A stretch of DNA of 64,000 bases from Hygrophila difformis (lineage: Eukaryota; Streptophyta; Magnoliopsida; Lamiales; Acanthaceae): assembly GCA_030278955.1 (NCBI GenBank), contig JAOANR010000003.1:51432902-51496901 (forward strand). The letters are read 5' to 3'. Of the stretch, positions 21,053 to 32,135 are shown one piece after another. Both the position numbers and the translations under genes were made by a program. Position 1 is the stretch's first letter; every line of letters begins with the position of its first letter. Below the pieces are notes generated by a model that worked only from the letters and a program-made list of their open reading frames with translations, had not been told where the DNA came from and searched no databases.

Positions 21053-21540
21053 GCCCAGGACAGACAGAAGAGTTATGCTGATTTAGCTCGACGAGATTTG
21101 GAGTTTGAGGTGGGTGACAGAGTATTACTGCGGGTATCGCCTATGAAAGGGTACGCCGGTTTGGTAAGAAGGGTAAGCTGAGCCCGAGATATATTGGACC
21201 CTATGAGATTGTGGAGAGAATCGGTAAAGTGGCTTATAGGTTGGCTCTACCAGCTGAAGTGGGTCGAGCTCATGATGTTTATCATGTTTCTCAACTGCGA
21301 AAGTTCATATCTGACCCATCTAAGATTATCCAGCCTGATGAGATTGAATTGGATGCAAGTCTGGAATATGAGGAGTATCCAGTTCGGGTGAATGATGCAA
21401 AGGAAAGGGTCTTGAGGCACAAAACCATCCCGATGGTTAAGGTGTTGTGGTCTAGGCATGGGGCTGAAGATGCTACTTGGGAAACCAAGGAGCATATGAA
21501 GCTGAAGTACCCAGACTTGGACTTGACTCCATCGCTTTGA
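21053..21540 (+). pseudogene. GyC integrase C-terminus with GPY/F module and chromodomain
   Basis: It continues from the integrase core after the TAG and a small frameshift near 21150. The GPY/F module contains PRYIGPYEI (about 21184-21210), then a spacer ending SQLRKFI. The chromodomain is ERVLRHKTIPMVKVLWSRHG followed by AEDATWETKEHMKLKYP (about 21406-21510); the natural stop is at 21538-21540. Chromodomains of plant chromoviruses are thought to steer integration to heterochromatin. This module is what places GyC in the chromovirus clade. Confidence 0.9.
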
Positions 21541-21612
21541 GGCAACATTGTCCCCTTGCTTTTTGATTTTTGATCATGTTACTGAATGTGCATTTCGGGG
21601 ACGAAATGATCG

Positions 21613-21626
21613 TAAGGGGGGAGGAA
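21613..21626 (+). other. GyC polypurine tract
   Basis: AAGGGGGGAGGAA directly before the 3' LTR start TGTAATGACCCG, preceded by GGGGACGAAATG (about 21598-21609), a usual plant gypsy 3' motif. It primes plus-strand DNA synthesis. Confidence 0.85.
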
Positions 21627-22618
21627 TGTAATGACCCGATTTAATTATTTGGACTGTTTAAATATTTATGATATTTGATTATTTTGCGTTCAAGTCCGGA
21701 TGGGGTCGATTTGATGTAATTGAGAATCTTTGGGGGGTCAATTCTAATTATTTAAAGATTGAGAGTAATATGGGGCTTCTTTTGTAATTTTGGGAAATAG
21801 AAGAAAAACGGGAAGAAGAGGCAGAGAACGGCCGAGAGAGGAGAGGGTTTTGGAGTGATCTTCGGCTCGTTCAAACTATCGCGTTTCTTAGCCGATTGAT
21901 TAATCGGTTGTTGGTAAGTGTTTCTCCTTGTTGTATTCTTCGTATTGATTTTTATTTCGTTCGTTTTGGTGGTGATTTGGAGATGTTTTGAATTGTTAGG
22001 ATTTGGGGATTTTTGATATTGACCGATCGAAATCGTGCCGGACATCCCAGAGGTGTTATTGATCGCTCCTAACATCGATGCAAGGGTCTTTGGCTTAATT
22101 TACGTGTTTAGGGGGTGTTGGGATGGAGATTTTCCGGCGAGTAGCCGGATAGCGCTCAACAGCGCGGCCTGCTGCAGACCGCGCGGCCAGCGCGCCAGCC
22201 CAGGCAGGGCTGCTGTCTTGCTCGGTTCTGCACGGTTTTCGATGCTATGCCTTGGTTCTTGTTCTCATGTTGGTTTGAACTTCTCCTAGAATTATTTGAG
22301 GGTCTTGGATGGTATAATTAGCCGTGGAGCTTGTTGATTAGCTTGGTAGAATTGTTGAAATATGATATGTTGATCATTTGTCGCATTTGAGGAATTGTGA
22401 AGTTTTGCTTAAACTTAGAGGGCTTTGCCTAGATATGTAATGCGCGAAGAGTATGTGAACCTAGTGATTGGGTGTTGTCTCAATTGGCATGTTGCATACG
22501 CATGATATTAGATTGGAATTGACGGATATAGAACCCGATGGGTTGATATGTTGTTTATGCTTGATCGGGCAGCCTTCACCGGTGTCGTTGAGTCCCGATG
22601 GCCATGCGGAGTGATTAT

Positions 22619-22730
22619 TTGGCTGTTATGCCTGTGATTTGGCTTTTATGCCTGTGATTTGGCAGTGATGCTTGTGATTGGATGTTATGCCTGGGATTGG
22701 CTGTTATGCCTGTGATTTGGTTGTGATGTC
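22619..22730 (+). repeat. Minisatellite-like repeat in the GyC LTR
   Basis: About six imperfect ~20-bp units built on GGCTGTTATGCCTGTGATTT. It lies in the LTR between a conserved ...GGCCATGCGG... stretch and GTCCCTGCGGGG. Confidence 0.75.
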
Positions 22731-22987
22731 CGTGGTCCCTGCGGGGATGGTGTATGTTACCCTGTAACGGGTTGGAGTTGATGATATCCTCACCCGTGGG
22801 TTCATACCGCCCGGGTTTTTAGGTGCCGGCTAGGCATACTCATTTGCATGTGCATATAGGATAGACAGATGTATGTTAGGCCATGCATCACGTGCATAAC
22901 TTGTATGATTATGGTTGAAGCACCGGTGTGGGACGGTGTGATGATTAATTGCTTTATTCATACTCTGTTATGTTATTCATGCTATTG

Positions 22988-22988
<1 letters not shown>

Positions 22989-23062
<74 letters not shown>
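22989..23062 (+). repeat. (ATT)n microsatellite
   Basis: About 24 uninterrupted ATT units within the GyC 3' LTR; length is likely to vary between individuals. Confidence 0.95.
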
Positions 23063-23255
23063 TACTCTTGTTGCTCTGATTTTCTCTTACTCCCTGGCAC
23101 GTAGTCTTGCTCAGTACGTTGTACTGACTCCCTTTGCTTTTGTCAGTTTTATAGATCCCGCTGGATATGCTGGAGCATGATTGGGGTATGGAGGATGAGA
23201 GATCACATAGATAGTATTCTAATGTTCATTTTATTATGTTTATTTATGTGGTACC

Positions 23256-24314
23256 TAGGGATGGCAATGGGTCGGGTCTGGGTCGGGTCTAGCCGGACCC
23301 AAGACCCGACCCGAGGAAAATTCTAGGACCCAAGAACCGACCCAGACCCGAGGTATTATTCATTGGACCCGAGCAGACCCGGACCCAGACCCGTGGACCC
23401 GTGGACCCGAAGAATTAATAAAAATTACTAAGCAATAGGTTGGACCCGACCCGACCCGACTCAGTACCCGATAAAATAATACTCCCTTCGTCCCACTAAT
23501 TCCGTCTCATTTTCCTTTTTGGTCCGTCCAATTACAATTATCACATTTCCCGTTTAAGAAATAAATACATACTCCCTCCATTTTTTAAAAATATTAACGT
23601 TTGCATAGTAAACACTATTGATTGAATAACTTTGATTCGATATTTTAACACAACTACCATCACATCACATTAATAAATAACTATATTAAAATTTCAATCA
23701 CACATAAATAAATCAATTAAAAATTTAAATACATTAAAATCACATCACATAAATTCCTAATTTACCTCCACTTAAACACTAATCTACCCCTACATTAAAT
23801 ACTAATTATCCCACATAAAATACCGTGCCAAAAAGAAATGGGACACTATTAGTGGGACGGATGGAGTAAAAAAAATACATCAGCAACTATGAAACATGAA
23901 ACGAGCAACACTACAGCAGTAGCAACATGGAGATAATGTGATTAGTTTGTGCAACCATTCGACCACATGGAGATAAATTTTTGAGTGACCTATAATATAT
24001 CAGCCATGTATTTCAGAATCAATAATATGCATACCGGACACTAGGAAAATAACATTGTAGAACAATGGGTGAGCAACCAAACATTATAGGCTAGAGGCTG
24101 CTCTCACATATCTAGGGTTCCCACACACCAAATCTATTCGGGTCGGGTCTGGGTCGGGTCTACCCCTGGACCCAAGAACCGACCCAGACCCGAAAAATCT
24201 AAATTGGACCCGACCCAAGAACCGACCCATACCCGAAAAGAAGGACCCGAACCGAGCTAAACGGGTTGGGTCCGGATCGGTTCTCGGGTCCACCGGGTCC
24301 AATTGCCATCCCTA
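23256..24314. mobile_element. Non-autonomous hAT element
   Basis: Terminal inverted repeats TAGGGATGGCAAT...ATTGCCATCCCTA with a perfect 8-bp target duplication GTGGTACC (23248-23255, 24315-24322): a clear hAT signature. Subterminal regions are packed with GGGTCGGGTC / GACCCGACCC words on both sides (23268-23475 and 24135-24300), probably transposase-binding repeats. No transposase frame is visible. It contains a Stowaway MITE at 23482-23866. Confidence 0.92.
23482..23866. mobile_element. Stowaway-type (Tc1/mariner) MITE
   Basis: 385 bp with terminal repeats CTCCCTTCGTCCCACTAAT and ATTAGTGGGACGGATGGAG and TA on both sides (23480-23481, 23867-23868). AT-rich and non-coding. A second CTCCCTCCATTT word near 23573 may mark a nested or rearranged copy. 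Confidence 0.82.
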
Positions 24315-24719
24315 GTGGTACCCTGCTGATTGTTATTACTTGACGCCTATCTAATTAGTTGAGGCCTGTGAGCCTAGGATTTACATTCTGTCGGCCTGTA
24401 GCCTTATGTGATTTACTGTTTTGGGCTGATAGCCCTGTTTGAGAGATTGGCATGTTGTTTATGCCGTTACGTGACTACGTGAGGCTTGAAGCCTGGATGA
24501 TTGGTCGGTATTGTTTTATGATTATTGGTGAGACCTTTTTCCATGTGCCTATGTGTTTGTTTTATTTTAGCTTCTGCATTAAAATGGATTAATCAAATGG
24601 TCACTTTAGGTTTTCTCAGCCTTGTACTAACTGTTTTAAATTAGCTGGCCACTAGTTTATGATAGTTAGCACGGCGGTAATGCTTGCGAAAATCAAGTTG
24701 GAATTTTCGAGGCGTTACA

Positions 24720-24879
24720 ATATTAGTTTTTCAACGATGAAAAAAAATAATTTATATTATGTCCACCACCATTCAAGCATAAGTCTTTGAACCTTATGTA
24801 ATCCAAAAACAATTATATTATAATTTTATAATCTTCATTTAAGTTCAACACCCGTGCGCAGCGGGTGAAAAAAATCTAG
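24720..24879 (+). mobile_element. Helitron 3' terminus (partial)
   Basis: A hairpin CACCCG-(7 nt)-CGGGTG at 24849-24867 is followed by a short A-rich run and CTAG (24876-24879), then T: the canonical Helitron 3' end (hairpin, CTRR, insertion before T). The upstream part is cut by GyC at 24719; the remainder should lie left of GyC, outside the window. Confidence 0.6.
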
Positions 24880-25372
24880 TATTGAATTAAGAACAAAGAG
24901 GTTTAACATAGAAATATAAAGGATTTTAATATTTTATTTAGGATAAGAAATGGGGAGACACGAGTGCATGAAGATGTTTTTGTTTAAATATTTTCGTTGT
25001 ATCATGAAGAAGTTTTTAAATTCCTTCTTACATTAATTGATGCCATTCGTAGTGGTGATCTTTTGTTTTTGCATTTGAATGCAGTGCTTTTGTCATCTTG
25101 TTGAGAAAATATTATAGATGAAGAAAATCAAATAAATAGAATTAGCATGCGAATAAGAAATATATTCACTAAATGGAATGAAAAAATACAATAAATCACT
25201 ACTAATAAAAAATTCAAAAAGTGGTGGGATAATGTTTGAACCTTATAGAGAGCTTGTCATTTTTTATGTTTTATTTTTTTTGGTGATTGGAATTTCAGTA
25301 AAACAAGAATTGTCTAATAATGCATATGATCATCACCATTATTTGTATCATCTTTTCTTTACATTACATTAA
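24880..25372. other. AT-rich stretch without recognisable gene
   Basis: No coding, RNA or repeat signature that I can support. A 64-codon frame at 25178-25372 has an AT-driven composition and no recognisable motif. Confidence 0.6.
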
Positions 25373-25538
25373 GAGGGTCTTTGGATTAGCGAAAAAATAG
25401 ATTATTTTAGTATTGCGTTTTCAAAACGCAAATAATTAGGTTTGCAGCACCTTTTTTTAACAGTTAAACTGATTATTTACGTTTTTAAAACGCAATAAGC
25501 AGATAATTCATTTTCTTGCAGCTTATCCAAACACCCTC
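25373..25538. mobile_element. Tourist-like (PIF/Harbinger-type) MITE
   Basis: 166 bp; termini GAGGGTCTTTGGATTAGC and (reverse complement of the right end) GAGGGTGTTTGGATAAGC, with TAA on both sides (25370-25372, 25539-25541). Internal inverted words GTTTTCAAAACGC and CGTTTTTAAAACGC would fold it into a hairpin. Non-coding. Confidence 0.85.
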
Positions 25539-25627
25539 TAAATATAGAAAAAAAAAATTATTTCGCAACTCATATGAAATTAGTAAAGAACTAATTTGAA
25601 TCTATTAATATACCAAAGTCGAAATAT

Positions 25628-26431
25628 GGACGGCTCATCCTTGGGGAACCCGGGTCCGGCAGGGATTGGCGGAGTAATCAGAAATGATGTGTCAGATTAC
25701 ATTGGTACTACGGACTCTACGGAAGCTGAGATCGCTGCTGTCCATAGGGTGTGCTCGGCCCTTGCGCGTGACCAAGGTTATCCCCTGCCACGTTTGGTAT
25801 TCGAGTGTGATTCCAGTAATGTTGTGAGGTGGCTGTCTAATCCTGATCAGTTTCCATGGCGCCTGAGACACCTGTTAGGGCCAATAGTGGAGTTGATGCG
25901 ATGCGCTGGCGAAGTTCGCGTGAAACATATTTTGAGGGAGAGGAATGAAGTAGCGGATCGTTGGGCGAGGTTGGGTGCCGGACAGGCGGACAAGGTTGAA
26001 ATGTGGCTTTAAAGACTGATCGGATTGAAAAGTTTTGGTATTAGAAGTGATGCTGCTGTAAGTCTGAGTCTGCTATCATGGTTTATTTGGTTATGGTGGA
26101 ACATCACAATGCAATCCTGGTGGTTTACTATTCTCATTGGGGCTAAGTTGGGGGCTGTCTTGCTAAGTCGTACACAGCTCTTGGGACTTTTTCCAACGAT
26201 TCAAGAACGCTCGGTCGAGGGACCCTGGATTGGATAAATAAAGGTGCTGCTTCATTTTGTCCTGCTGCGGTCTTGTTTTTCTTGATTTTTAAATTGTTGT
26301 TTTGATGTGGGATTGTCAAGATTATGTAGTCTTGTGTTACCCTGTTGTGTGGGCTTGACTTTGTAGTTGTGGAGATGCCAAGTCTTGGCTATGGAATAAA
26401 AGATTTCATTATTCTCAAAAAAAAAAAAAAT
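25628..26431 (+). mobile_element. L1 LINE, 5'-truncated, with RNase H domain
   Basis: Flanked by near-perfect duplications (TATACCAAAGTCGAAATAT at 25609-25627; the same minus one A at 26432-26449) and ending in a 15-A tail. Bases 25628-26012 encode a plant-LINE RNase H: DGSSLGNPGPAGIGGVIR (first Asp, close to the truncation point), STEAEIAAVHR (Glu), VFECDSSNVV (Asp) and RERNEVADRWAR (final Asp), ending at a TAA stop at 26010. The frame has no start of its own in the element because the endonuclease and RT parts were lost at insertion. The rest is 3' untranslated. Dead on arrival, and young judging by the intact frame and duplications. Confidence 0.9.
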
Positions 26432-26449
26432 TATACCAAAGTCGAATAT

Positions 26450-26781
26450 CCTCTGAAAATATTCCCTCAAAACTCCTCTTTCATTAATTTATTGCTACAA
26501 TAAATTAGTCTCTTTAATTAATTCTAACCTAAACTCTCCACATTTATTATCTTCATAACATCTTCTTTTTTTTTAATCTCTTTTCTATATAAATAAATAT
26601 AAAAATTATTAAAAATAAATTAAATACAGGGTATATATTATTGTTACACACTTAGGAAAACTCTTGAATTGATAGTATAATAAAATTATTATTTTTTTCA
26701 ATGTAGGAGTTTCATTCAAAATATTTTAATTTATATATTACTTTCATAAAATATATTTTCTTTCATTATTATTTATCCAAT
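26450..26781. other. AT-rich stretch without gene
   Basis: No feature that I can support between the two LINE insertions. Confidence 0.55.
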
Positions 26782-26796
26782 AATTTATGGTAATAC

Positions 26797-28107
26797 CTTT
26801 TTTTAGGGGAAGAAATTTATTTATTGCAAATATGAACCATGTCCACCAGGAAACATGGAACAATTACAGTACACCATGACAATTACTTCCTCATATCACA
26901 AACAGCAGACCAGTGCAGCCACAACTCAAAAAAACAACAATACTGAGGCATGAAAAAATCAAACAGCGATTTGTATATTCAATTAATACCACTCCTCTAT
27001 TTTGTCACCTCCGGCCACTCCATTTTTAGGGGTCCGTTAGGGTGCCGCGACATGATGTGCTGTGGATGCTTCTAGACCGTTGATGCATTTTGTAAATTGA
27101 TGGTTGAGATTAATTTAAGGTTAAAATAGTAAATTTGCGTAAAAGTAAATGTAACGGAAATGAGCGTCGCTGAAATGTTCTTGATAGCATCCCTTCATTA
27201 TTTTTGGTAGCATCACAGAATTGTTTTTGGTAGCATCGCTGAATCATTCTTGGTTGTATCGCTGAATTCTGCTTGGTACCATCGCTGAATTCTGCTTGGT
27301 ACCATCGCTGAATTCCTCTACTTGAGGTCGCTGAAATATATTTGATAGCATCCCTTCATTATTTTTGGTAGCATCAAAGAATTATTTTTGGTAGCATCGC
27401 TGAATCATTCTTGGTTGCGTCCCTGAATTCTGCTTGGTACCATCGTTGAATTCCTCTACTTGAGGTCGCTGAAATATATTTGATAGCATCATTTCATTAT
27501 TTTTTGTAGCATCACAGAATTATTTTTGGTAGCATCGCTGATTCTTGGTTGCGTCGCTGAATTCTGCTTGGTACCATCGCTGAATTATACTAGATACGGT
27601 CACTGAATTCCTCTACTTGTGGTCCCTGAAATATATTTTATAGCATCACTTAATTGTTTTTGGTAAGATCGTTGAAATGATCTATTAATAAATTTGATAC
27701 GTATCTTTGATCGTAAAAATATATTATTTGAAATATTAGATATGGATTACCAAATATTTGATATGATTTACCAAATAATAAATATAATAACATACTAAAT
27801 ATAGAGTTATCAAATATTAGATATGATAACATGTCTAAAATACTTGCCTCGTCGCTGAAATGATTTGTTATTAAAATGGACTATTATTGTGTTATTACAA
27901 TTATACCCTTATTAACCTACAACTGTTGGATGCTTTTGAATGGCTATGATTGATGCCTTGATGTGCTGCGGATTCCATGATTGCACCATAACTGAACCCC
28001 ATTTTTAGCCCACTGATCAGCAAGTGAATTACGCTCCCTCGACCCTCCCTCAGATCGGCCATCCATTTCACCATATTTATATAATCGCACTCAAAAATTA
28101 ACTCAAA
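26797..28107 (-). mobile_element. L1 LINE 3' end, minus strand, split by a Mutator-like element
   Basis: Target duplication AATTTATGGTAATAC at 26782-26796 and 28108-28122; the tail is the T-run at 26798-26804 followed by GGGGAAGAAATT, matching the LINE end inside AtE. The coding remnant at about 28070-28009 reads RERNSLADQWAKNG, the end of an RNase H domain, and continues past the inserted element to IEEWY-stop near 26980. The remaining part is 3' untranslated. Confidence 0.82.
27030..27998. mobile_element. Repeat-rich non-autonomous element, probably Mutator-like
   Basis: Flanked by a 10-bp duplication CCATTTTTAG (27020-27029, 27999-28008). Termini GGGTCCGTTAGGGTGC and (reverse complement) GGTTCAGTTATGGTGC are imperfect inverted repeats. 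9-10-bp duplications are typical of Mutator-like elements; hAT (8 bp) is less likely. The interior (about 27170-27680) holds three to four copies of a ~140-bp unit, itself made of TAGCATCGCTGAAT-like words. No transposase frame. Confidence 0.75.
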
Positions 28108-28204
28108 AATTTATGGTAATACTAATAATACCACTGTCTTCGGAGTATTAATTTTATTACTTATACATTTGAATATAAAATTTTATATTGAACTAATTTA
28201 AATT

Positions 28205-28376
28205 GTAACAACCTACCCCGGGCTGGACCTGCAGATTGTGATTCCCAACCTGTCTCCATATATACCTCTAGGCTACCCGCCAAGTATACATGTTGGGTTA
28301 TTGGGAGTGAGATTTGAACACCCAACTTCCCCTTTAACATTCACCCCAAGGTAAGGATGTTAACCAGTTGGGTTGC
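28205..28376 (-). mobile_element. tRNA-derived SINE copy 1
   Basis: Minus-strand copy: A-box-like AACTGGTTAACATCC and B-box-like GGGTGTTCAAATCTC, then a body ending CCCGGGGTAGGTTGTTAC. The B box resembles the Pol III consensus GGTTCGAATCC. It stands head to head with copy 2. No polyA tail is visible at the end; the 3' end type is unusual or the copies are old. Confidence 0.65.
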
Positions 28377-28556
28377 AGCTCACATGGTCAACTGGTTAGC
28401 ATACTTACATTGGGGTACATGTTAAATAGGAGGTTGGGTGTTCAAATCCACTCTCAATAACCCAACATGGGGTGCTTGGCAGGAGGCCTGGATGCACACA
28501 TGGAGAGGGGTTGGGGTGCATGATCTGCAGGTCCAGCCCGGGGTAGGGTTGTTACA
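28377..28556 (+). mobile_element. tRNA-derived SINE copy 2
   Basis: Plus-strand copy: TGGTCAACTGGTTAGCAT (A box region) and TTGGGTGTTCAAATCCA (B box, about 28432-28448), then CAACATGGGGTGCTTGGC and CAGCCCGGGGTAGGGTTGTTAC at the end (split here as CAGCCCGGGG / TAGGGTTGTTAC). The promoter boxes are the best preserved of the three copies. Confidence 0.7.
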
Positions 28557-28750
28557 TAAAAGTGCAGCCCATATGGTTAAAATCCTTACCTTGGGGTGGA
28601 TATTGAAAGGGAGGTTGAGTGTTCAAATCTCACTTTCAACAACCCAACATGGGGTGCTTCGCGGGAGGCCTGGATGTGCGCACATGGAAAGGGATTGAGG
28701 TGCATGATCTGCATGTCCAGTCCGGGCTCCGGGGTAGGGTTATTATATAA
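28557..28750 (+). mobile_element. tRNA-derived SINE copy 3
   Basis: Plus-strand tandem copy starting near GTGCAGCCCATATGG, B box GAGTGTTCAAATCTC (about 28617-28631), ending GGGGTAGGGTTATTATATAA. It diverges from copy 2 at scattered sites. Confidence 0.65.
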
Positions 28751-29077
28751 ATTTATTAAAATAAAAACATAGTACATGTCATCGTTACATATACTTGAAA
28801 ATCATATTGTTAATATCATTGATTCTCATAATGATACTTATTGTATATCAAATTTTTAAACTAAGTGCATGTGAAAATACACAAGATATTTTCAAATCAT
28901 ATCACTATTCCTAATATGATTTTTTTTTTAAATTTAAAATTTAAAATTGTTAAGATTTATTTTTATTTAAGTATGTAATACAAGAATAAATTTTATTTAA
29001 TATCACTTTCTGTTTAATTTTTATTATTAAAACAGATTTTAACATAAACTCTCAAATATGGTGATTTCTCATATTTA
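28751..29077. other. AT-rich stretch without gene
   Basis: No gene or element that I can support. Confidence 0.55.
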
Positions 29078-29130
29078 CTAGATTTTTCTCTCGTGCTCCA
29101 TGCATGGGGCTCCGTACGTGTACGGGTGTT
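29078..29130 (-). mobile_element. Possible Helitron 3' terminus (minus strand)
   Basis: On the minus strand a hairpin CCGTAC-AC-GTACGG (about 29112-29125) is followed by GAGCACGAGAGAAAAAT, CTAG (29081-29078) and T. The order fits a Helitron 3' end, but the hairpin lies further from CTAG than usual, and no 5' terminus was identified. Confidence 0.35.
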
Positions 29131-29155
29131 CATTTTTTTTAAATACAAACTAATA

Positions 29156-29415
29156 CTTCCTCTGTTTTCAAATACTTGCCCCATTCACAAATTTGCCACT
29201 ATACATACAATGAATTTGACTTAAAGTTTTATCATAGTTATACAAGTTAAAATATAGTCAAGTGTGATCGTGATAGATTCGTCTCGTCTTATAGTTTTTA
29301 AATATCGAACTTTTATAATTTTTACATGTACCGAACTTGAGTTATTAATGGTTTAAAATGTGCATTGGACTATGTGTTGAGTGGGTCCGTAGCAAAAAAT
29401 TAAAAACAGAGGAAG
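29156..29415. mobile_element. Stowaway-type MITE
   Basis: 260 bp with termini CTTCCTCTGTTTT and AAAACAGAGGAAG, and TA on both sides (29154-29155, 29416-29417). Non-coding. Confidence 0.75.
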
Positions 29416-29417
29416 TA

Positions 29418-30435
29418 TTAACTCAATTAATTTAAATTAATAGATGATATTATTTTAAGATATTTATGAAATTTCTTCTATTATCATTTTCTTTTTTAAA
29501 ATGATAGAAGAAACAAAATTTTCGTTTATTTTTCATAATACATGCCAAAGCATAAATCCAAATTTTTATGCAAAGAATATATATATCAATAGAAAAAGTA
29601 TTTCATTAAGATTACCCCCATCCTAATTATAAATATTATATGTATAATTAATATGATTAAATATATTAAAAGTTTCGACTTTGTAACTCACTCTTAATCA
29701 CCCGCCAAAATTATGATGATTGTATATAATAATATAAATATATTAAAATGTAATATGATATGATATCAATATTAATAATTTAATATATATATAGATTAAT
29801 AACTAATAAAAATATATAAAAGATATATTATCATGATATTAATTTTTATGTACATAAAATAGTATATTAAATTTTTCTTACTGATGAGTACTTATTTTTT
29901 TTATATTATCTAGTTTTTCAAAATTATTTTTCCAATAAAAAGTTAAATTTTAGTACTCTTAAATATATTTAGTGGAAATAGTATGTGATTTTACTTTGAT
30001 ATGTATTTTAATGATAGATATCTATATCTTTAAGATAAAATTACTGTTTGAACCCATAATATATAATTCTTATAAAGAGATTAATTGTAACTTAAAAAGT
30101 TAATATAGACAGCACAATAAAAATATAGTTTTAGTATAGATTTATTAAATGTATGACAAAGAAATTTAATATTTATTTTTATACCATTCTTTCGATACTG
30201 ACTTCGAACAACTTCATCATAATTTTAATCAAAATGTAATTCTTTTCACCATTTTATCTCTGCGCATTACGCCGGCGGGCGTATTCGTTTATAAGACTCA
30301 CTCCATATATTAACCGCTAATGTAACCTTCAACCAAATACTCTATTCTTGTAGGACTACAGTATAAATATATATATTTTTGTATGACTGTTACAGTAGCT
30401 GCATCTCCAAACAATATTTCCCACATGTTCTATAT
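29418..30435. other. AT-rich stretch without gene
   Basis: About 1 kb of very AT-rich sequence with no coding frame, RNA gene or repeat that I can support. Confidence 0.55.
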
Positions 30436-30719
30436 TGATAATGGCCAAAATTTACCATTATTTTCAATCTATTCCCGATACGGGCATTTGATCGCATTCC
30501 GGTCTTATTTAAATAAGAAAGCAGTTGAATAGGACAGATAAATGCATGTTTGTAAAAATAATAAACCTGACAATGAAAAACACAAAAATATTACAATTTT
30601 ATTGTATTTTGTGTTAGAAAAATCCAAAAACATGAGAAAAAAGAAAAGAAAAAGGAATAGGAAATAAAATATGGGAAAATAATAGAAAACCCACAAAAAT
30701 GCAACATGTTGGTTCTGTA

Positions 30720-31010
30720 CATCGTAATCCAACTTGGCGTCGCAAACCAAGGGATCACGACGTAGGTCATTCGGTCAGCGACATAGAAACACAAGAAACT
30801 CAGGGATCAAGGCAATCTAGGACATCTACGTCGTGATCCAACTTGGCATCGCAAACCAGTGTATCACGACGTGGGACATCCGGATCACGACGTGGAAATG
30901 AAGACAAGCAAATTTCAAGACTGAAGCACTTACGTCGCGATCCAAGCTTCGCGACGTAAGAGATGGATCACGACGTAAATTCGTGTCACGAGGTAAGTTG
31001 CCGGGGTTAG
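30720..31010. repeat. Palindrome array, first cluster of the second solo LTR
   Basis: Inverted half-sites of changed sequence compared with the other LTRs: TACGTCGTGATCC / TTGGCGTCGCAA / GGATCACGACGT, spread over about 290 bases. Confidence 0.75.
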
Positions 31011-31387
31011 AGACAAGTTTGTGTCTCCGGGCTGGGTTAATCCAGAAAACTATTCCAAAAACATGAAATGGAAAGTGTTCCATTGATCTTTACTATTTTA
31101 TTTTGCATTTTGGCCATTTGGTCATGTTTTGTTATTTTAGTTAGTTTTTAATGCTATTATGGATTATAATAATGCACAAACATGAGGAAGTAACCCTAGA
31201 TTAGGTTTATTAGCTCTTAAATTCTTGTTCTTAGCTTAGATTTAATTTTCATACATTTTACATTCTTAAATACTGTTCATGTTCTCATTTTCATGGTTAG
31301 AATAGATTAATGAACCTAAAAGGGTATAAAATCACATAGTTGTGCATGAAAATGGTCCATAAAGCATTCTGGAATACTGGCAACGCA

Positions 31388-32135
31388 AACCTGTACGTCC
31401 CAACCCTAGGGTTGCGACGTAATTGAGGTGTTGCGACGTAAGTACCAGGAGCCCTTACAAAAATGCTTCTGGCGTCGTGAGACTCACGTCGTGACCCTAG
31501 GGTCACAACGTAATTTTTCCCTTGCGATTACAGAAACCCAATTCACATCAATATTTGCAAAATTCCTACATCGCAATACTCACGCCGTGATCCTATCACG
31601 ACGTAATTTTCTAGTATCACGATGTAGGACCCAAAACTTATCCTATTCCTTAGAGATGACTACGTTGCGTACTCACATCGTGATCCTAGGATCTCGACGT
31701 AATTTATAGTGTTGCAACGTAACCCCCACTCTTTTTCAAAAAACCAAGATTTTTCTCTATTCTTATACTGTGTACGTCGCAATACTCACGTCGTGATCCT
31801 AGGATCACGATGTAATTGCTAGTATTGCGACGTAGAGACCCTATTTTCCAGAAAATCAAATAATGCTTGCTCCACACCCTTATGTCGCAACACTCACATC
31901 GTGATCCTAGGATCACGATGTAATCTTCCTCATGTTGCAACGCAAACCCTCAATTCTAAACCCCAATACATCGCAATCCTCCATGTCGTGACCTAGGGTC
32001 ACGACGTAATTTTTGCATTGCGACGTAAAACCTTTTATTTCAGAAATTCCAAAAATAGCTTCATGCCCATCTATTACGTCGCAACCCTTCACGCCGTGAT
32101 CCTAGGATCACGACATAATATCTGTGTTGCGACGG
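31388..32135. repeat. Palindrome array, second cluster of the second solo LTR
   Basis: About seven palindromes spaced roughly 100 bases apart. 31788-31813 has arm ACGTCGTGATCCT (one mismatch). Units near 31485-31512 and 31982-32008 have cores GTGACCCTAGGGTCAC and GTGACCTAGGGTCAC. Each is followed by a TTGCGACGTA-type half-site. The outer arm is ACGTCG here, where the other LTRs have ACGACG. Confidence 0.85.

Larger units (their letters stand above)
16518..24719 (+). mobile_element. GyC: Tekay/Del-like chromovirus with split 5' LTR
   Basis: Plus-strand Ty3/gypsy element: the last 52 bp of the 5' LTR (16518-16569), primer-binding site, gag, an intron-like insert, protease, RT, RNase H, integrase, chromodomain, polypurine tract and full 3' LTR. 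The 5' LTR tail matches the 3' LTR end (24668-24719) almost perfectly; the rest of the 5' LTR should lie left of AtE, outside the window. It is decayed by several TAG stops and frameshifts. It lacks the small leader ORF found in GyA, GyB and GyD. Its right flank is the terminal part of a Helitron. Confidence 0.93.
21627..24719 (+). repeat. GyC 3' LTR, enlarged by nested insertions
   Basis: Starts TGTAATGACCCG at 21627 and ends GGCGTTACA at 24719. It is 3093 bp long, of which 1059 bp plus an 8-bp duplication are an hAT insertion, leaving about 2.03 kb of LTR. It contains a GC-rich GCGCGGCC block (about 22155-22200), a short tandem repeat (22619-22730) and an (ATT)n tract. Frames inside it are not credible genes; one is a polyleucine reading of the ATT tract. 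Confidence 0.88.

Noticed and set aside
22869..23180. 103-codon frame with a polyleucine stretch
   Set aside because: It is a reading of the (ATT)n microsatellite within the GyC LTR; no homologous domain.
28381..28460. A tRNA gene
   Set aside because: A- and B-box words are present but the sequence lacks a foldable cloverleaf with paired acceptor stem; repeated copies identify it as a SINE.
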